From positions 1-63,274 of the forward strand of contig JADFXD010000008.1 of assembly GCA_015233725.1 (NCBI GenBank): a stretch of DNA of 63,274 nucleotides, read 5' to 3'. Positions 1 through 7,588 of the stretch are shown here, piece after piece (position 1 is the first letter of the stretch; every line of letters begins with the position of its first letter). The position numbers and the translations under genes are program-made. The notes under the pieces were generated by a model. That model made no database searches, had not been told where the DNA came from, and worked only from the letters and a program-made list of their open reading frames with translations. Source of the stretch: Nitrospirota bacterium. GTDB lineage: Bacteria > Nitrospirota > Thermodesulfovibrionia > Thermodesulfovibrionales > Magnetobacteriaceae.

Positions 1-214
1 CGCCTTCGTCAAATGAGCGTTTTACATGCTCCAACGAAACATCCATATCATCGGGATGCGTAATGCGCTGGAAGTCCATCTCAAGCATTTCCTCAGCCGT
101 GTAGCCAAGCATCTCACACAGGCTGCGGTTGACCTTCCGCCATTGGCCATCCACCCCTACGATGGCCATGCCGCTAGCAGCCAGCTCAAATAGCTCCTCT
201 GCCGTCGCTTCCAT
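1..214 (-). CDS. PAS domain signalling protein, N-terminal fragment (runs off the window)
   Basis: Only the first 71 residues are in the window; the rest lies to the left of position 1. The frame starts MEATAEELFELA and continues with GMAIVGVDGQWRKVNRS, LCEMLGYTAEEML and ITHPDD, the usual pattern of a PAS/S-box sensor domain (PAS_3 type). A good ribosome binding site (AAGGAG) lies five bases before the ATG at 214, and no long in-frame extension is possible because the repeat tail lies just upstream. The output domain (histidine kinase, diguanylate cyclase or other) cannot be seen. The PAS call is secure; the full function is unknown. Confidence 0.8.
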   Translation of the reverse strand, partial: MEATAEELFELAASGMAIVGVDGQWRKVNRSLCEMLGYTAEEMLEMDFQRITHPDDMDVSLEHVKRSFDEG

Positions 215-242
215 ACTCCTTATAATATCAGTTTCACCTCAT

Positions 243-427
243 TTTTTAAAAGAAGAAGAAAAAAAGAAAAGAAAAAGAAAGAAGGGAGGACGCCTGGCCG
301 CCCCTCCCTAAGAGGCACCCTGCAAGGGGAGGGGTGAGGCACGATATTGTCGCAGCGGGTCGCACCCGCTTCTTTGACGCTCCAGGTCGCACCTGGCCCG
401 GCCACGAAGAAGTCTCCTTGACCCCAT
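243..427 (-). repeat. Long composite copy of the palindromic intergenic repeat
   Basis: Read on the minus strand it begins ATGGGGTCAAGG and carries a CTTCTTCGTGGCC block, the CCAGGTGCGACCTGG palindrome, a GCGGGTGCGACCCGC palindrome and a GGGGCGG stem, then ends in a long TTCTTT-type tail. The tail runs up to the start region of the PAS gene. It shares its GCGACAA-ATCGTGCCTCACCCC block with the copy at the right end of the window. Confidence 0.85.
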
Positions 428-458
428 TATAGCAATCGTAGGGAGCGGCACTGATCCA

Positions 459-1103
459 TTATATCTTGTTCACAGTGGGGTGATTGTAAGTACCTTTAGA
501 GCGTTGTATCCGATTAAAAGCGATTAAAAAGGCAACGATTACCGTATAGACCAATGGGATGCGGATGTCCTTCTTCACGAGCCACATGTAGTGTATTATG
601 CCACAAATCGGCACAACGTAGGTTAGTCTATGCACCTTCTTCCACCGTTGATAGCCGATCTTCTTCATCACGACCTTTAAAGAGGTAATGGCCACTGCCC
701 CAAGGAGCACGTAACCTATAAGACCAACGATTATACGTCTGTGCTGTGAGATGTCTTCAAGGATGGCGTTAAAATCGAAAAACTGGTCAAGTGCCACATA
801 AGACAAAATGTGCAGCGACACGTGATAAAAGGCGAAAAACCCGGCTGCACTATGGAGTATATTTGCCCACATGCTGTTAGAGACTCTCTTAAAGGCCCTC
901 AATGCCAACGCCAGAACGACAAGCCTTAATGTCCAGTCTCCTGTGGTGTGGATTACCTTCGTAACAGGATCGGCGCCAAGGCCCGCGATTGTGGCGCGCC
1001 ACAGGAGCCATACCGTGGGGAGAAATCCGGCACATACAACGATGGCCTTAAATATCTTAACCTTCTTTCTTACTCCTGTGCTGACTTCAGAACTTACAGT
1101 CAT
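459..1103 (-). CDS. msrQ: MsrQ, heme b membrane subunit of the periplasmic methionine sulfoxide reductase
   Basis: The 214-residue product is a polytopic membrane protein of the ferric-reductase-like family. Family signatures are GADPV followed by THTTGDWTLR-like sequence near residue 45, histidines in the HSAAGFFAFYHVSLH helix, and RWKKVHRLTYVV followed by IIHYMWLVKK. In characterised bacteria MsrQ (YedZ) passes quinone-derived electrons through heme to MsrP, which repairs oxidised methionine in envelope proteins. The gene starts one base after the msrP stop, so the two form an operon. Its last codons (HPTVNKI) lie in a CACTGTGAACAAGATAT sequence that also occurs beside intergenic repeats at 29272 and 56411. 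Confidence 0.93.
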   Translation of the reverse strand: MTVSSEVSTGVRKKVKIFKAIVVCAGFLPTVWLLWRATIAGLGADPVTKVIHTTGDWTLRLVVLALALRAFKRVSNSMWANILHSAAGFFAFYHVSLHILSYVALDQFFDFNAILEDISQHRRIIVGLIGYVLLGAVAITSLKVVMKKIGYQRWKKVHRLTYVVPICGIIHYMWLVKKDIRIPLVYTVIVAFLIAFNRIQRSKGTYNHPTVNKI

Positions 1104-1104
1104 T

Positions 1105-2070
1105 TTAAAAGTTTTTCCTCATGTCCATGCCGCTATAAAGGTGCCCAACCTGCTCGACGTAACCGTTAAACATCAACGTATCCCGCCTGAGGAACTCACC
1201 GATGCGACGCTCCCTCTTCTGGCTCCACCTGGGATGGTCCACCTGGGGGTTGACGTTTGCATAAAAGCCATACTCACTTGGGGCGGCCTTCATCCAGGCA
1301 GATATGGGCATGGCCTCTATGAGCCTTATGCGTACTATGGACTTTATACTCTTAAACCCGTATTTCCAGGGGACTACAAGCCTGACAGGGGCGCCGTCCT
1401 GATTTGGAAGCACTTCCCCATACATGCCCACGGAGAGTATCGTCAACGGGTGCACTGCCTCGTCAATCCTGAGACCCTCGACGTAAGGCCAGTCCAGGAC
1501 GTGTCTCTGTTGCCCCGGCATCTGGGCAGGTCTGTAGACCGTAGTGAACTCAACGTATTTAGCGCTGCCCTGAGGTTGAGAGAGTTTTAAAAGATCAGAC
1601 AGTGGAAAACCTATCCACGGTATAACCATCGACCAGCCCTCAACGCACCGAAGCCTGTATATGCGCTCTTGAAGCGGAAAGAGCCTCAGCAAGTCTTCCA
1701 CTGCATAGACCTTTGGCTTGTTCACGAGCCCCTCCACTGATATGTTCCAGGAGCCGGTCTGGAAGTCTTTGCTGAGGTCTGCGACATCTTCCTTGTCGGT
1801 AGAGAACTCGTAGAAGTTATTGTAGTGGGTTGCGGCTTGCAGGGTCGTAGGTTTTTCGTTTTGGGCGTAATCGAGCTTCCTGACGGTTTTAAGGGTACTG
1901 GTTGTGGTATCCCTCTCAGGGTGGGAACCGAAAAGGCCCCACCCCATCATCCCCAAGGCCATCATAAACCTTCGCCGATCCAGGTACAGTTGCCTGTCAG
2001 TTATCTCGGAACCCTTGATCTCATTGCCGAGGTCTATTGACCCCTTAGAAGCCTTCTTTATCAGTATCAC
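1105..2070 (-). CDS. msrP: MsrP, molybdopterin-dependent methionine sulfoxide reductase catalytic subunit
   Basis: The 321-residue protein matches the YedY/MsrP family. A twin-arginine signal (LDRRRFMMALGMMG) lies near residue 35, so export through Tat is expected. YRLRCVEGWSMVIPWIGFPL contains the cysteine that ligates molybdenum in this family. NQDGAPVRLVVPWKYGFKSIKSI is the typical C-terminal pterin pocket. It reduces methionine sulfoxide in periplasmic proteins using electrons from MsrQ, encoded one base downstream. The start at 2070 gives an unusually long n-region before the twin arginines; a later start is possible. A repeat element sits about 15 bases upstream of the ATG. Confidence 0.94.
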   Translation of the reverse strand: MILIKKASKGSIDLGNEIKGSEITDRQLYLDRRRFMMALGMMGWGLFGSHPERDTTTSTLKTVRKLDYAQNEKPTTLQAATHYNNFYEFSTDKEDVADLSKDFQTGSWNISVEGLVNKPKVYAVEDLLRLFPLQERIYRLRCVEGWSMVIPWIGFPLSDLLKLSQPQGSAKYVEFTTVYRPAQMPGQQRHVLDWPYVEGLRIDEAVHPLTILSVGMYGEVLPNQDGAPVRLVVPWKYGFKSIKSIVRIRLIEAMPISAWMKAAPSEYGFYANVNPQVDHPRWSQKRERRIGEFLRRDTLMFNGYVEQVGHLYSGMDMRKNF

Positions 2071-2082
2071 GCACCACCTACC

Positions 2083-2170
2083 CTTAAGAAGAGGGGAAGA
2101 AGGGGAAGAAAGGGGCGGCTCCGCCCCCCTTTAGAACCCCCTGCAAGGGGACCAGTCCCCTTGACCCCAT
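2083..2170 (-). repeat. Palindromic intergenic repeat upstream of msrP
   Basis: On the minus strand it has the order ATGGGGTCAAGG, an AAGGGGAC-tg-GTCCCCTT stem, TGCAGGGGG, a GGGGGGCGGAGCCGCCCC stem and a pyrimidine tail that ends next to the msrP start. Confidence 0.88.
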
Positions 2171-2306
2171 GATTCTTAATCCTGACTTATAAATTTATGT
2201 CTGATGTTTATAGTGTATCATGGTTATTAGGAAAGATGCAACGACCCTATTAAAAATTGACAATACGCCTCAAACAGTATTAACATAATTAAGACCAAAG
2301 TTAAGG

Positions 2307-2420
2307 ATGGATACTATGTCAATACCGGTGAAGATAACATCAAAGGGGCAGGTAACGATCCCAAAAAAGATAAGGGATATACTAAAGACCGATTTTTCCC
2401 TTTCATCCTTGCTGTATTAA
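2307..2420 (+). pseudogene. Truncated AbrB/MazE-type antitoxin remnant
   Basis: A 37-codon frame reads MDTMSIPVKITSKGQVTI then PKKIRDILKTD before ending in SLSSLLY. The segment TSKGQVTIPKKIRDIL is the DNA-binding core of an AbrB/SpoVT antitoxin. Functional members have about 70-90 residues and a partner toxin. Here the C-terminal half is missing and no toxin follows. The next gene, on the same strand, starts 18 bases downstream. It is most likely a decayed toxin-antitoxin module; expression of a short peptide cannot be excluded. Confidence 0.75.
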
Positions 2421-2438
2421 GAAAAGGGAGGATTTTAC

Positions 2439-4310
2439 GTGATGCAGAGATTGTTTTACAGGTTAATGGTGGTGACTATTGTCCTGATGTGTCAAACGTT
2501 GTTGTATGCACAACAAGGGGCGAACTTTGGTTTTTGGGGGTATGATATCTCCCGGAGTCAAACTGAGCTGACGCCACAGCGGAGAGAGGAGATCAAGGCG
2601 GAGATACAACAAAACGTTACGCGCTTGAAGGCGCAGGGCAAGCTCACGGCCTATGAGCCAAGGGCCGCCGTGTTGTTCTCCCTGCCCCTTAAGGCCTCAA
2701 GCACGTTGAAAGACTACGGTTTTTATGGGATATCGGCCTTTGTCGATCACGATCCGACTTACCCTAACCACCTTCTTGACTATAATTGCGGCACAAGAAC
2801 CTACGATCTGTCCTCGGGGGCTAACCATCAGGGGACAGATATTTTTCCCTGGCCCTTTGGCTGGAAAAAAATGGACAACAATGAGGTAGTTGCCGTGGCT
2901 GCCGCTGCCGGCACGATCGTCAATAAGGAGGATGGTAACTACGACAGAAACTGCGCAATGGGGGACGCTAACTGGAACGCGGTCTATGTCCGTCACAGCG
3001 ACGGCTCAACCGCTTGGTATGGTCATTTCAAGAAGGGCTCCCTCACCACCAAGGTTGTTGGGGATACCGTTGAGGAGGGCGAGTTCCTTGGCGTGGTTGG
3101 TAGCTCTGGCGGTTCCACGGGGCCTCATCTGCACTTTGAACTGTACGACTCCGCCAGTAAACTCAACGACCCGTTCTCTGGAAACTGTAACAAGATGAAT
3201 TCCTTTTCGTGGTGGAAGTCTCAACGACCCTACTATGATCCCTCCGTGCTCAAGCTCATGACAAGCGCCGTACAATACACCGAAACCGAATGTCCAATCA
3301 CAGAAACCACCAATGAAAAGACCTCTTTCCAAGCCGGAGATACCGTATATTTTTATATCTTCTATAGAGACCTGCTCCAGTCTATGGAGAGCACTTACAC
3401 GATCTATAGGCCAGATGGCACCGTGTTTAAATCCTGGATGTATAAGTATGACAAGACACAATATTACTCAGTTGCCTACTGGTACTGGTACTACACCTTG
3501 CCAACTGATGCCCCCGCTGGGAAGTGGAGATTTCAGATGATCGATAACGGTCAGACCTACGAGCAGGCCTTTAACGTTGGCACGGTGGCTGGGGTTAATC
3601 TCACGGTGACAAAGACCGGATCGGGCTCTGGTACTGTCGCCAGCTCGCCCTCTGGGATCGACTGTAGGTTGACGTGTACCGCGTCATTTTCCTCGGGCGC
3701 CTCCGTGACCCTAACGGCAACGGCAGACACCGGTTCGACGATAAAGGCCTGGACAGGCTGCGATTCAACCCCTACCGCCAACCAGTGTGTGGTTGCGATG
3801 ACCGCAGATAAGGGCATCACCGTGGAGTTTACCGCCAGCGCTGGCAAGAAGGTCAAAAACGACTTTGACGGCGATGGTCATAGCGACGTGTTGTGGCGTA
3901 ATACAAAGACCGGCGACGTCTATATATGGCTGATGGATGGGACAGGGACGAAGATAAAAAGTGCCAACCTTGTCATCAACGCAGTACCGGCGGATTGGGA
4001 TATCAAGGCGACAGAGGACTTTGACGGCGATGGCAAGACCGACCTACTCTGGCAGAACAACACCACGGGCGACGTTGTCATCTGGTTTATGGATGGCTCA
4101 AAGATAGCGAGCAGTGGTTATGTGGCCAGAGCAGTCCCGAGCAACTGGCGGATTCAAGCTACCGCAGACTACAATGGCGACGGCAAGACCGACCTACTCT
4201 GGCAGGACACCATCACAGGCGATGTCTATGTACAGCTCATTGATGGCCTGAAGATATCTGGCGGAGATTTTGTAACACGCGGTCTACCAGGCGATTGGCA
4301 GACTAAATAA
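2439..4310 (+). CDS. Secreted M23 family metallopeptidase with C-terminal FG-GAP/VCBS repeats
   Basis: The protein has 623 residues. Residues 1-25 are a signal peptide (LMVVTIVLMCQTLLYAQQ). Residues about 110-260 form a lytic M23 peptidase domain, with HQGTD at 130 and the zinc motif HLHFE at 230-234, so it should cut peptidoglycan peptides or other glycine-rich substrates. A beta-sandwich and a cysteine-containing repeat domain (TGSGSGTVASSPSGIDC) follow. Three copies of DGDGxxDLLWxNxxTGDV (residues about 480-615) are calcium-binding FG-GAP/VCBS repeats for surface or matrix contact. The start is GTG at 2439 or ATG at 2442, both placed after GGGAGG. It is a single gene; the repeat after it ends in a T-run and could terminate transcription. 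Confidence 0.9.
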   Translation: MMQRLFYRLMVVTIVLMCQTLLYAQQGANFGFWGYDISRSQTELTPQRREEIKAEIQQNVTRLKAQGKLTAYEPRAAVLFSLPLKASSTLKDYGFYGISAFVDHDPTYPNHLLDYNCGTRTYDLSSGANHQGTDIFPWPFGWKKMDNNEVVAVAAAAGTIVNKEDGNYDRNCAMGDANWNAVYVRHSDGSTAWYGHFKKGSLTTKVVGDTVEEGEFLGVVGSSGGSTGPHLHFELYDSASKLNDPFSGNCNKMNSFSWWKSQRPYYDPSVLKLMTSAVQYTETECPITETTNEKTSFQAGDTVYFYIFYRDLLQSMESTYTIYRPDGTVFKSWMYKYDKTQYYSVAYWYWYYTLPTDAPAGKWRFQMIDNGQTYEQAFNVGTVAGVNLTVTKTGSGSGTVASSPSGIDCRLTCTASFSSGASVTLTATADTGSTIKAWTGCDSTPTANQCVVAMTADKGITVEFTASAGKKVKNDFDGDGHSDVLWRNTKTGDVYIWLMDGTGTKIKSANLVINAVPADWDIKATEDFDGDGKTDLLWQNNTTGDVVIWFMDGSKIASSGYVARAVPSNWRIQATADYNGDGKTDLLWQDTITGDVYVQLIDGLKISGGDFVTRGLPGDWQTK

Positions 4311-4316
4311 GGTGTA

Positions 4317-4382
4317 ATGGGGTCAAGGGGGCCAGGAGCGTCCTGGAGCGGTAAAGGAGCTCCGCTGCCCCCCTTTTTTTTT
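4317..4382 (+). terminator. Palindromic repeat copy ending in a T-run, probable terminator of the M23 gene
   Basis: ATGGGGTCAAGGGGG is followed by CCAGGAGCGTCCTGG and an AGCGG...CCGCT stem, then GCCCCCC and nine T. The GGGGGCCAG and CTGCCCCCC arms can pair across the whole unit. The tail ends directly at the dapB stop codon on the other strand, so the element lies between two convergent genes. Confidence 0.65.
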
Positions 4383-5184
4383 ATCTTAGTCCGAGGACAT
4401 CCTGCATGTCGTACAATCCCGCTGGTTTGTCCTGGAGCCAGAGGGCTGCCCTGAGTGCGCCGGCGGCGAAGGTGTCCCTGCTGGATGCCTTGTGGGTGAA
4501 CTCTATTCGCTCACCGATGGCGCCAAAGATCACGGTGTGTTCGCCAACTATGTCACCGGCCCTGATGGTCTGGATACCGATCTTGTCCCTCGTTCGCTCA
4601 CCTGTCATCCCTTGTCGGGCGTACACTGCCACCTCACCGAGGTCCCTGCCAATGGATTGCGCTATGACGCTGGCCATCTTGAGGGCGGTACCGCTGGGGG
4701 CATCCTTCTTAAGCCTGTGGTGTGCCTCTATGATCTCTATGTCGTAGTCATCGGCCAGGATCGGCGCTACGTCGCTTAAGACCTTCAACAATAAATTTAC
4801 CCCCACCGACATGTTTGGTGAAAAGACAACAGGGATACTGCCACTGAGCCCTCTTATCTGTTGTACCTGGTCATCGTTCAACCCGGTGGTGCCAATAACG
4901 ATGGCTTTCTTCGCCGCAACACACGCCCTTACATGCTCTAACGTCGGCTCCGGTGAGGTAAAGTCGATCACCACCTCCGCCCGAGCTATGGTATCCCCGA
5001 TGTCGTCCGATATCATCACCCCCGTCCTGGGTACCCCAGCCACCTCGCCAAAGTCCCTGCCAACCGCTCCGTGACCTCCCCTCTCAAGGGCGCCAACCAA
5101 CTCTATCTGCTGGTGCTGCATGGCCAATGCCCCGATCCGCTGCCCCATCTTCCCAGCTGCTCCAACCACCACTACCTTAAGCAT
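4381..5184 (-). CDS. dapB: DapB, 4-hydroxy-tetrahydrodipicolinate reductase
   Basis: DapB makes tetrahydrodipicolinate with NAD(P)H in the diaminopimelate/lysine pathway, which feeds peptidoglycan. The 267 residues match the usual length. The nucleotide-binding GAAGKMGQRI motif lies at residues 8-17, the VIDFTSPEPTLEHV segment near 75, and the catalytic and substrate-binding motif EAHHRLKKDAPSGTAL near 155. ACGGAGGT lies about ten bases before the ATG. The gene stands alone between repeats on both sides; no other dap gene is in the window. Confidence 0.96.
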   Translation of the reverse strand: MLKVVVVGAAGKMGQRIGALAMQHQQIELVGALERGGHGAVGRDFGEVAGVPRTGVMISDDIGDTIARAEVVIDFTSPEPTLEHVRACVAAKKAIVIGTTGLNDDQVQQIRGLSGSIPVVFSPNMSVGVNLLLKVLSDVAPILADDYDIEIIEAHHRLKKDAPSGTALKMASVIAQSIGRDLGEVAVYARQGMTGERTRDKIGIQTIRAGDIVGEHTVIFGAIGERIEFTHKASSRDTFAAGALRAALWLQDKPAGLYDMQDVLGLR

Positions 5185-5206
5185 AATACCTCATACCTCC
5201 GTTTTT

Positions 5207-5316
5207 TTAAGAAAAAAAAAGGGAAAGAAAGGGGCGGCGGAGCTTCTTTGTCGCTCCAGGTCGCACCTGGCCCCCTTTAGACCCCCCTGCAAGGGGACCA
5301 GTCCCCTTGACCCCAT
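5207..5316 (-). repeat. Palindromic intergenic repeat upstream of dapB
   Basis: This copy combines the AAGGGGAC/GTCCCCTT stem, a CCAGGTGCGACCTGGAGCGACAAAGAAGC block and a GGCGG/CCGCC stem. Its T-rich tail leads directly into the dapB ribosome binding site. Confidence 0.88.
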
Positions 5317-5347
5317 AAATTCTCATACTGATGTTACATCCAATTAC

Positions 5348-5527
5348 TTAATTATCCTCTGGTTCTTTATCATCGTCTTCATTAGCTATGGGTTTTCCTG
5401 GTATCCTGTATGTCCCATCAGCCCACGAGGCCAGGTCCAGGAGTTTGCATCGTTTTGAGCAAAATGGTCTATATGGGTTATCCTCCCATTTTTCATGTTT
5501 GCCACATATGGGGCATTTCACGTCCAT
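5348..5527 (-). CDS. yacG: YacG, zinc-binding DNA gyrase inhibitor
   Basis: A 59-codon frame reads MDVKCPICGKHEKWEDNPYR and continues PFCSKRCKLLDLASWADGTY RIPG. This is the YacG signature: a CxxC and a CxxxC zinc site, FRPFCS-like and RCKLIDL-like motifs, and the YRIPG ending. In E. coli YacG binds GyrB and blocks gyrase activity. The acidic C-terminal tail (NEDDDKEPEDN) is also typical. The gene starts three bases after the Gx transporter stop, so it is the last gene of that operon. The ribosome binding site is weak, consistent with coupling to the gene before it. Confidence 0.93.
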   Translation of the reverse strand: MDVKCPICGKHEKWEDNPYRPFCSKRCKLLDLASWADGTYRIPGKPIANEDDDKEPEDN

Positions 5528-5530
5528 ATA

Positions 5531-6049
5531 TTAATATTGTACTTCTTCAGTGTTTTTTTTCAAGTGCTCTACGACAAATATACAAAACATACCGTTTATG
5601 CAGCCAGTCACTGTACCTAAGAACAGGATCAACGGCGTAAGGGTCATGATAGAGTGGATGTTTCGGATAAACAGGGCATAGGCGACGACAAGCTGTCCGA
5701 GGTTATGAAAGAATGCCCCTATCAGGCTCAGTCCAAGGGGGCTAAAGGCCTTTGGCGCCACCATATACACCAGCCCCATAGACAACACACTGAGTACCCC
5801 CCCCGACAGGCTCAAGATAAACGCTGGCCCCAAAAACGTCCCTATCACAAAGGAACCCACCGTAACCCGTATGAGCGTTACCATCAAGGCCGCCCTGAAT
5901 CCATACAAGAGCATCGCTACGAGGGTTATTATGTTGGCAAACCCAAACCTCAGCCACGGCACCGGCGTTGGGATCAGGCGTTCAAAGCCATGCAACGCCA
6001 GGGCATAGGCGGCAAGCAGCGCTATCCTGTACTTATCCTGTGGTTGCAT
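5531..6049 (-). CDS. Gx transporter family protein (heptaprenyl diphosphate synthase component I-like)
   Basis: The 172 residues form five or six membrane helices of the Hpre_diP_synt_I family (Gx transporter, related to ECF substrate-binding components). Typical segments are PTPVPWLRFGFANIITL, the GTFLGPAFILSLSGGVLS loop and FSPLGLSLIGAFFHNLGQ. Its substrate is not known. In other bacteria these genes sit beside NusG domain II and ApbE genes, as they once did here: the N-terminal codons overlap a duplicated copy of the nusG_II 3' end, and mazEF now separates them. AGGAGG lies very close to the ATG at 6049. Confidence 0.85.
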   Translation of the reverse strand: MQPQDKYRIALLAAYALALHGFERLIPTPVPWLRFGFANIITLVAMLLYGFRAALMVTLIRVTVGSFVIGTFLGPAFILSLSGGVLSVLSMGLVYMVAPKAFSPLGLSLIGAFFHNLGQLVVAYALFIRNIHSIMTLTPLILFLGTVTGCINGMFCIFVVEHLKKNTEEVQY

Positions 6050-6070
6050 CCACCTCCTGTTGTCTGTGCA
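6034..6070. repeat. Direct repeat copy A flanking the mazEF insertion
   Basis: These 37 bases match 6800-6836 with three mismatches. On the minus strand the copy encodes the tail LHRQQEVDATTG of the upstream NusG domain II protein in one frame and contains the ATG of the Gx transporter gene in another. Copy A therefore preserves the original gene junction at the distal side of the insert. Confidence 0.9.
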
Positions 6071-6095
6071 AGAAAAACAAGCACCTATCCTGAAA

Positions 6096-6419
6096 TTAAT
6101 CTACCAACATTTCTTTAAGCACTCTTTTGACCCTCTGTATTATGTCATCTTCAATGATGCCAATCTTTCTTATCAGTCTTTTCTTATCAACAGTGCGAAT
6201 CTGATCGAGCACAATCCAACTTGTCTTATCCTGAAAAAGTATCTTAATCCTTGTGGGATACCTGTGTGATTGTGTTGTCAATGGTACTACGATCACAGTA
6301 CTGAGATAGTCATTCATCTCCTCTGGTGAAATGACAATACAAGGCCTGGTCTTTTGAATCTCATGTCCTACAGTCGGGTCTAAATTTATAAGGTACACAT
6401 CATACTGCATACAATACAT
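6096..6419 (-). CDS. mazF: MazF/PemK family endoribonuclease toxin
   Basis: The 107-residue product has the PemK/MazF beta-barrel pattern: YDVYLINLDPTVGHEIQKTRPCIVIS at the N-terminus, VVPLTTQ in the middle and SWIVLDQIRTVDKKRLIRKIG. MazF toxins cut mRNA at short sequences. The start codon overlaps the mazE stop (TAATG), the usual antitoxin-first arrangement; ATG at 6410 (MQYDVYL) is an alternative start. The module lies in an insert between the NusG domain II and Gx transporter genes, flanked by direct repeats. Confidence 0.93.
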   Translation of the reverse strand: MYCMQYDVYLINLDPTVGHEIQKTRPCIVISPEEMNDYLSTVIVVPLTTQSHRYPTRIKILFQDKTSWIVLDQIRTVDKKRLIRKIGIIEDDIIQRVKRVLKEMLVD

Positions 6420-6661
6420 TACCAGTTATAGGTTTCGATATCTAAAGAATCATCTATGAGTAAGGAGTCCTCACCTCTTTCAGCCATTAATTTAAAGGCC
6501 TTGTCCCAGTTTTTCCTTGGTTTTTCCTTTACCGGTTTAACAATAAGTTTATTGCCATTTACTTCAAGCTCTACCTCATCATCAAAACCACACTGCTTCA
6601 TAACAGTTTCAGGTATCCTTATTCCCCTGGAATTGCCTATGGGTACAATGCTCACTCTCAT
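6419..6661 (-). CDS. mazE: MazE-type AbrB-fold antitoxin
   Basis: The 80-residue antitoxin has the SpoVT/AbrB DNA-binding half (VSIVPIGNSRGIRIPETVMKQ, then VELEVNGNKLIVKPV) and an acidic, flexible C-terminal half that would bind MazF. It probably represses its own promoter. There is no ribosome binding site; a consensus -10 box ends six bases before the ATG, so the mRNA is likely to be leaderless. Confidence 0.93.
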   Translation of the reverse strand: MRVSIVPIGNSRGIRIPETVMKQCGFDDEVELEVNGNKLIVKPVKEKPRKNWDKAFKLMAERGEDSLLIDDSLDIETYNW

Positions 6662-6667
6662 AATGTA

Positions 6668-6696
6668 ATTATAACGTTATCACATTTCGCTGTCAA
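6668..6696 (-). promoter_or_regulatory. Consensus sigma-70 promoter of mazEF
   Basis: On the minus strand TTGACA (6691-6696), a 17-base spacer and TATAAT (6668-6673) give a perfect consensus match. The spacer ends in TGATAACGT, and together with the -10 box it forms a TATAACGTTAT-like palindrome that may be the MazE operator. The transcription start predicted from the -10 box falls on or within a base or two of the A of the mazE ATG. Confidence 0.82.
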
Positions 6697-6719
6697 TCTT
6701 AAGTTCAAGCCATCGCATA

Positions 6720-6792
6720 ATGGGGTCAAGGGGACTGGTCCCCTTGCAGGGGGGTTCAAAGGGGGGGCGGCCAGGCGCTCCCCTTCTTTCCC
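6720..6792 (+). repeat. Palindromic intergenic repeat inside the mazEF insert
   Basis: The copy has the GGGGACTGGTCCCC stem, GCAGGGGGG, a GGGGCGGCCAGGCGC block and a CCCCTTCTTTCCC tail. The tail stops about seven bases before the nusG_II stop codon. It lies within the segment bounded by the direct repeats, so it arrived with the toxin module or inserted into it later. Confidence 0.85.
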
Positions 6793-6798
6793 TTGGCG

Positions 6799-7194
6799 CT
6801 ATCCTGTTGTTGCATCCACGTCCTGTTGCCTGTGCAGACTATCGTGGACTGATATCACGACCCTGTTGGGCAGGCATATGATGGCGCCCCTGTCTATCCA
6901 CCCCTGCCTCACGCAGAGCTTGTTGGGGCAATCGGCCTGTTTGACCCGCACCCTGGAACCCTTTATCTCCACGGTCATCGACCCGATGTTGAGTTCCCTG
7001 TCCGTATTGAGGGATAGCCTGTAAACGACCTTGTTATCGACCTCGATGGTGACCTCGGCCCCCTTGGGCATCACCACCGAGACAAAGACAGTCGCAGCGG
7101 CGGTGACAAGCATCAGGACACACAGTAAGACCAGATCGGCAGCCGTGGCCTGCCTAATGACCCGTTGTAGATTCAAACCCTTGTAGAAAGACAT
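6799..7194 (-). CDS. NusG domain II-containing membrane-anchored protein
   Basis: One N-terminal membrane helix (DLVLLCVLMLVTAAATVFVSVV) is followed by a NusG domain II fold with VTIEVDNKVVYRLSL, then the family motif CPNKLCVRQGWIDRGAIICLPNRVVI. Such proteins are encoded next to Gx transporters and FMN-transferase genes, and a role in membrane redox or flavin-linked systems has been suggested but not proven. The start is uncertain: ATG at 7194 is used here, but the ancestral start was probably the TTG in GGTTTGAATCTA, which lies in the duplicated junction shared with apbE. The C-terminal tail is also duplicated (copy A at 6034). Confidence 0.83.
   Translation of the reverse strand: MSFYKGLNLQRVIRQATAADLVLLCVLMLVTAAATVFVSVVMPKGAEVTIEVDNKVVYRLSLNTDRELNIGSMTVEIKGSRVRVKQADCPNKLCVRQGWIDRGAIICLPNRVVISVHDSLHRQQDVDATTG
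6800..6836. repeat. Direct repeat copy B flanking the mazEF insertion
   Basis: This is the partner of 6034-6070 and forms the true 3' end of the NusG domain II gene (LHRQQDVDATTG and stop). Between A and B there is a 766-base unit holding mazEF, its promoter and one palindromic repeat. Confidence 0.9.
7151..7178. repeat. Direct repeat copy C flanking the PIN toxin-antitoxin insertion
   Basis: These 28 bases match 8040-8067 with one mismatch. On the minus strand they encode the last residues FESTTGH of the PIN protein and, in another frame, the start region NLQRVIR of the NusG domain II protein. Confidence 0.92.
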
Positions 7195-7588
7195 CAGGAG
7201 TAACAATCTCTATACCACGAAAATATTTCAGGCTAACCAAGTGATTGTCACCAGATATTATAAAATCCGCACTCCCCTCAATAGCGCATTCAATGTACTT
7301 GTTGTCTGTAGGATCGTCCTTGATTACGTCCACCTCGACAAGCCCCTTCGTCATATAAGACAAATCTTTCCAAATCTTGACAGATTCCTTAATTTCTTCA
7401 GGTGAATGTGTATGGCGTCTTTGAAGATGGGGATAGAGCAAAACCCTTTCTATCTCATCTAAAATAGCCCGTGAAAGCGCAAGCTGGATTTTCTTTTCCT
7501 TCGCCAATCGAATAATTCGAGCTGGTTTACTATTAGGGTATAAAACAGCGCTGACAAAGACATTGGCATCCAGGACGACTCTTATCAC
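7154..7588 (-). CDS. PIN domain ribonuclease toxin
   Basis: The 144-residue protein has the PIN fold seen in VapC-like and COG1569 toxins: the first acidic residue in VVLDANVFVSAVL, an internal glutamate in SRAILDEIERVLL, and ADFIISGDNHLVSL with the later catalytic aspartates. It should be a magnesium-dependent RNase neutralised by the antitoxin encoded just upstream, whose stop overlaps its start. Its last residues, FESTTGH, are identical to the last seven residues of ApbE because they are encoded by the duplicated host junction, so the insertion appears to have supplied this end. Confidence 0.9.
   Translation of the reverse strand: MIRVVLDANVFVSAVLYPNSKPARIIRLAKEKKIQLALSRAILDEIERVLLYPHLQRRHTHSPEEIKESVKIWKDLSYMTKGLVEVDVIKDDPTDNKYIECAIEGSADFIISGDNHLVSLKYFRGIEIVTPDVFLQGFESTTGH

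Noticed and set aside
871..1590. Long open frame on the plus strand across msrQ and msrP
   Set aside because: It is the shadow of two well-supported minus-strand genes, has no ribosome binding site and no recognisable domain.
5654..6118. Plus-strand frame of about 150 residues opposite the Gx transporter gene
   Set aside because: Composition is arginine, glutamine and proline-rich low-quality sequence typical of an antisense frame; the minus strand encodes a clear membrane protein.
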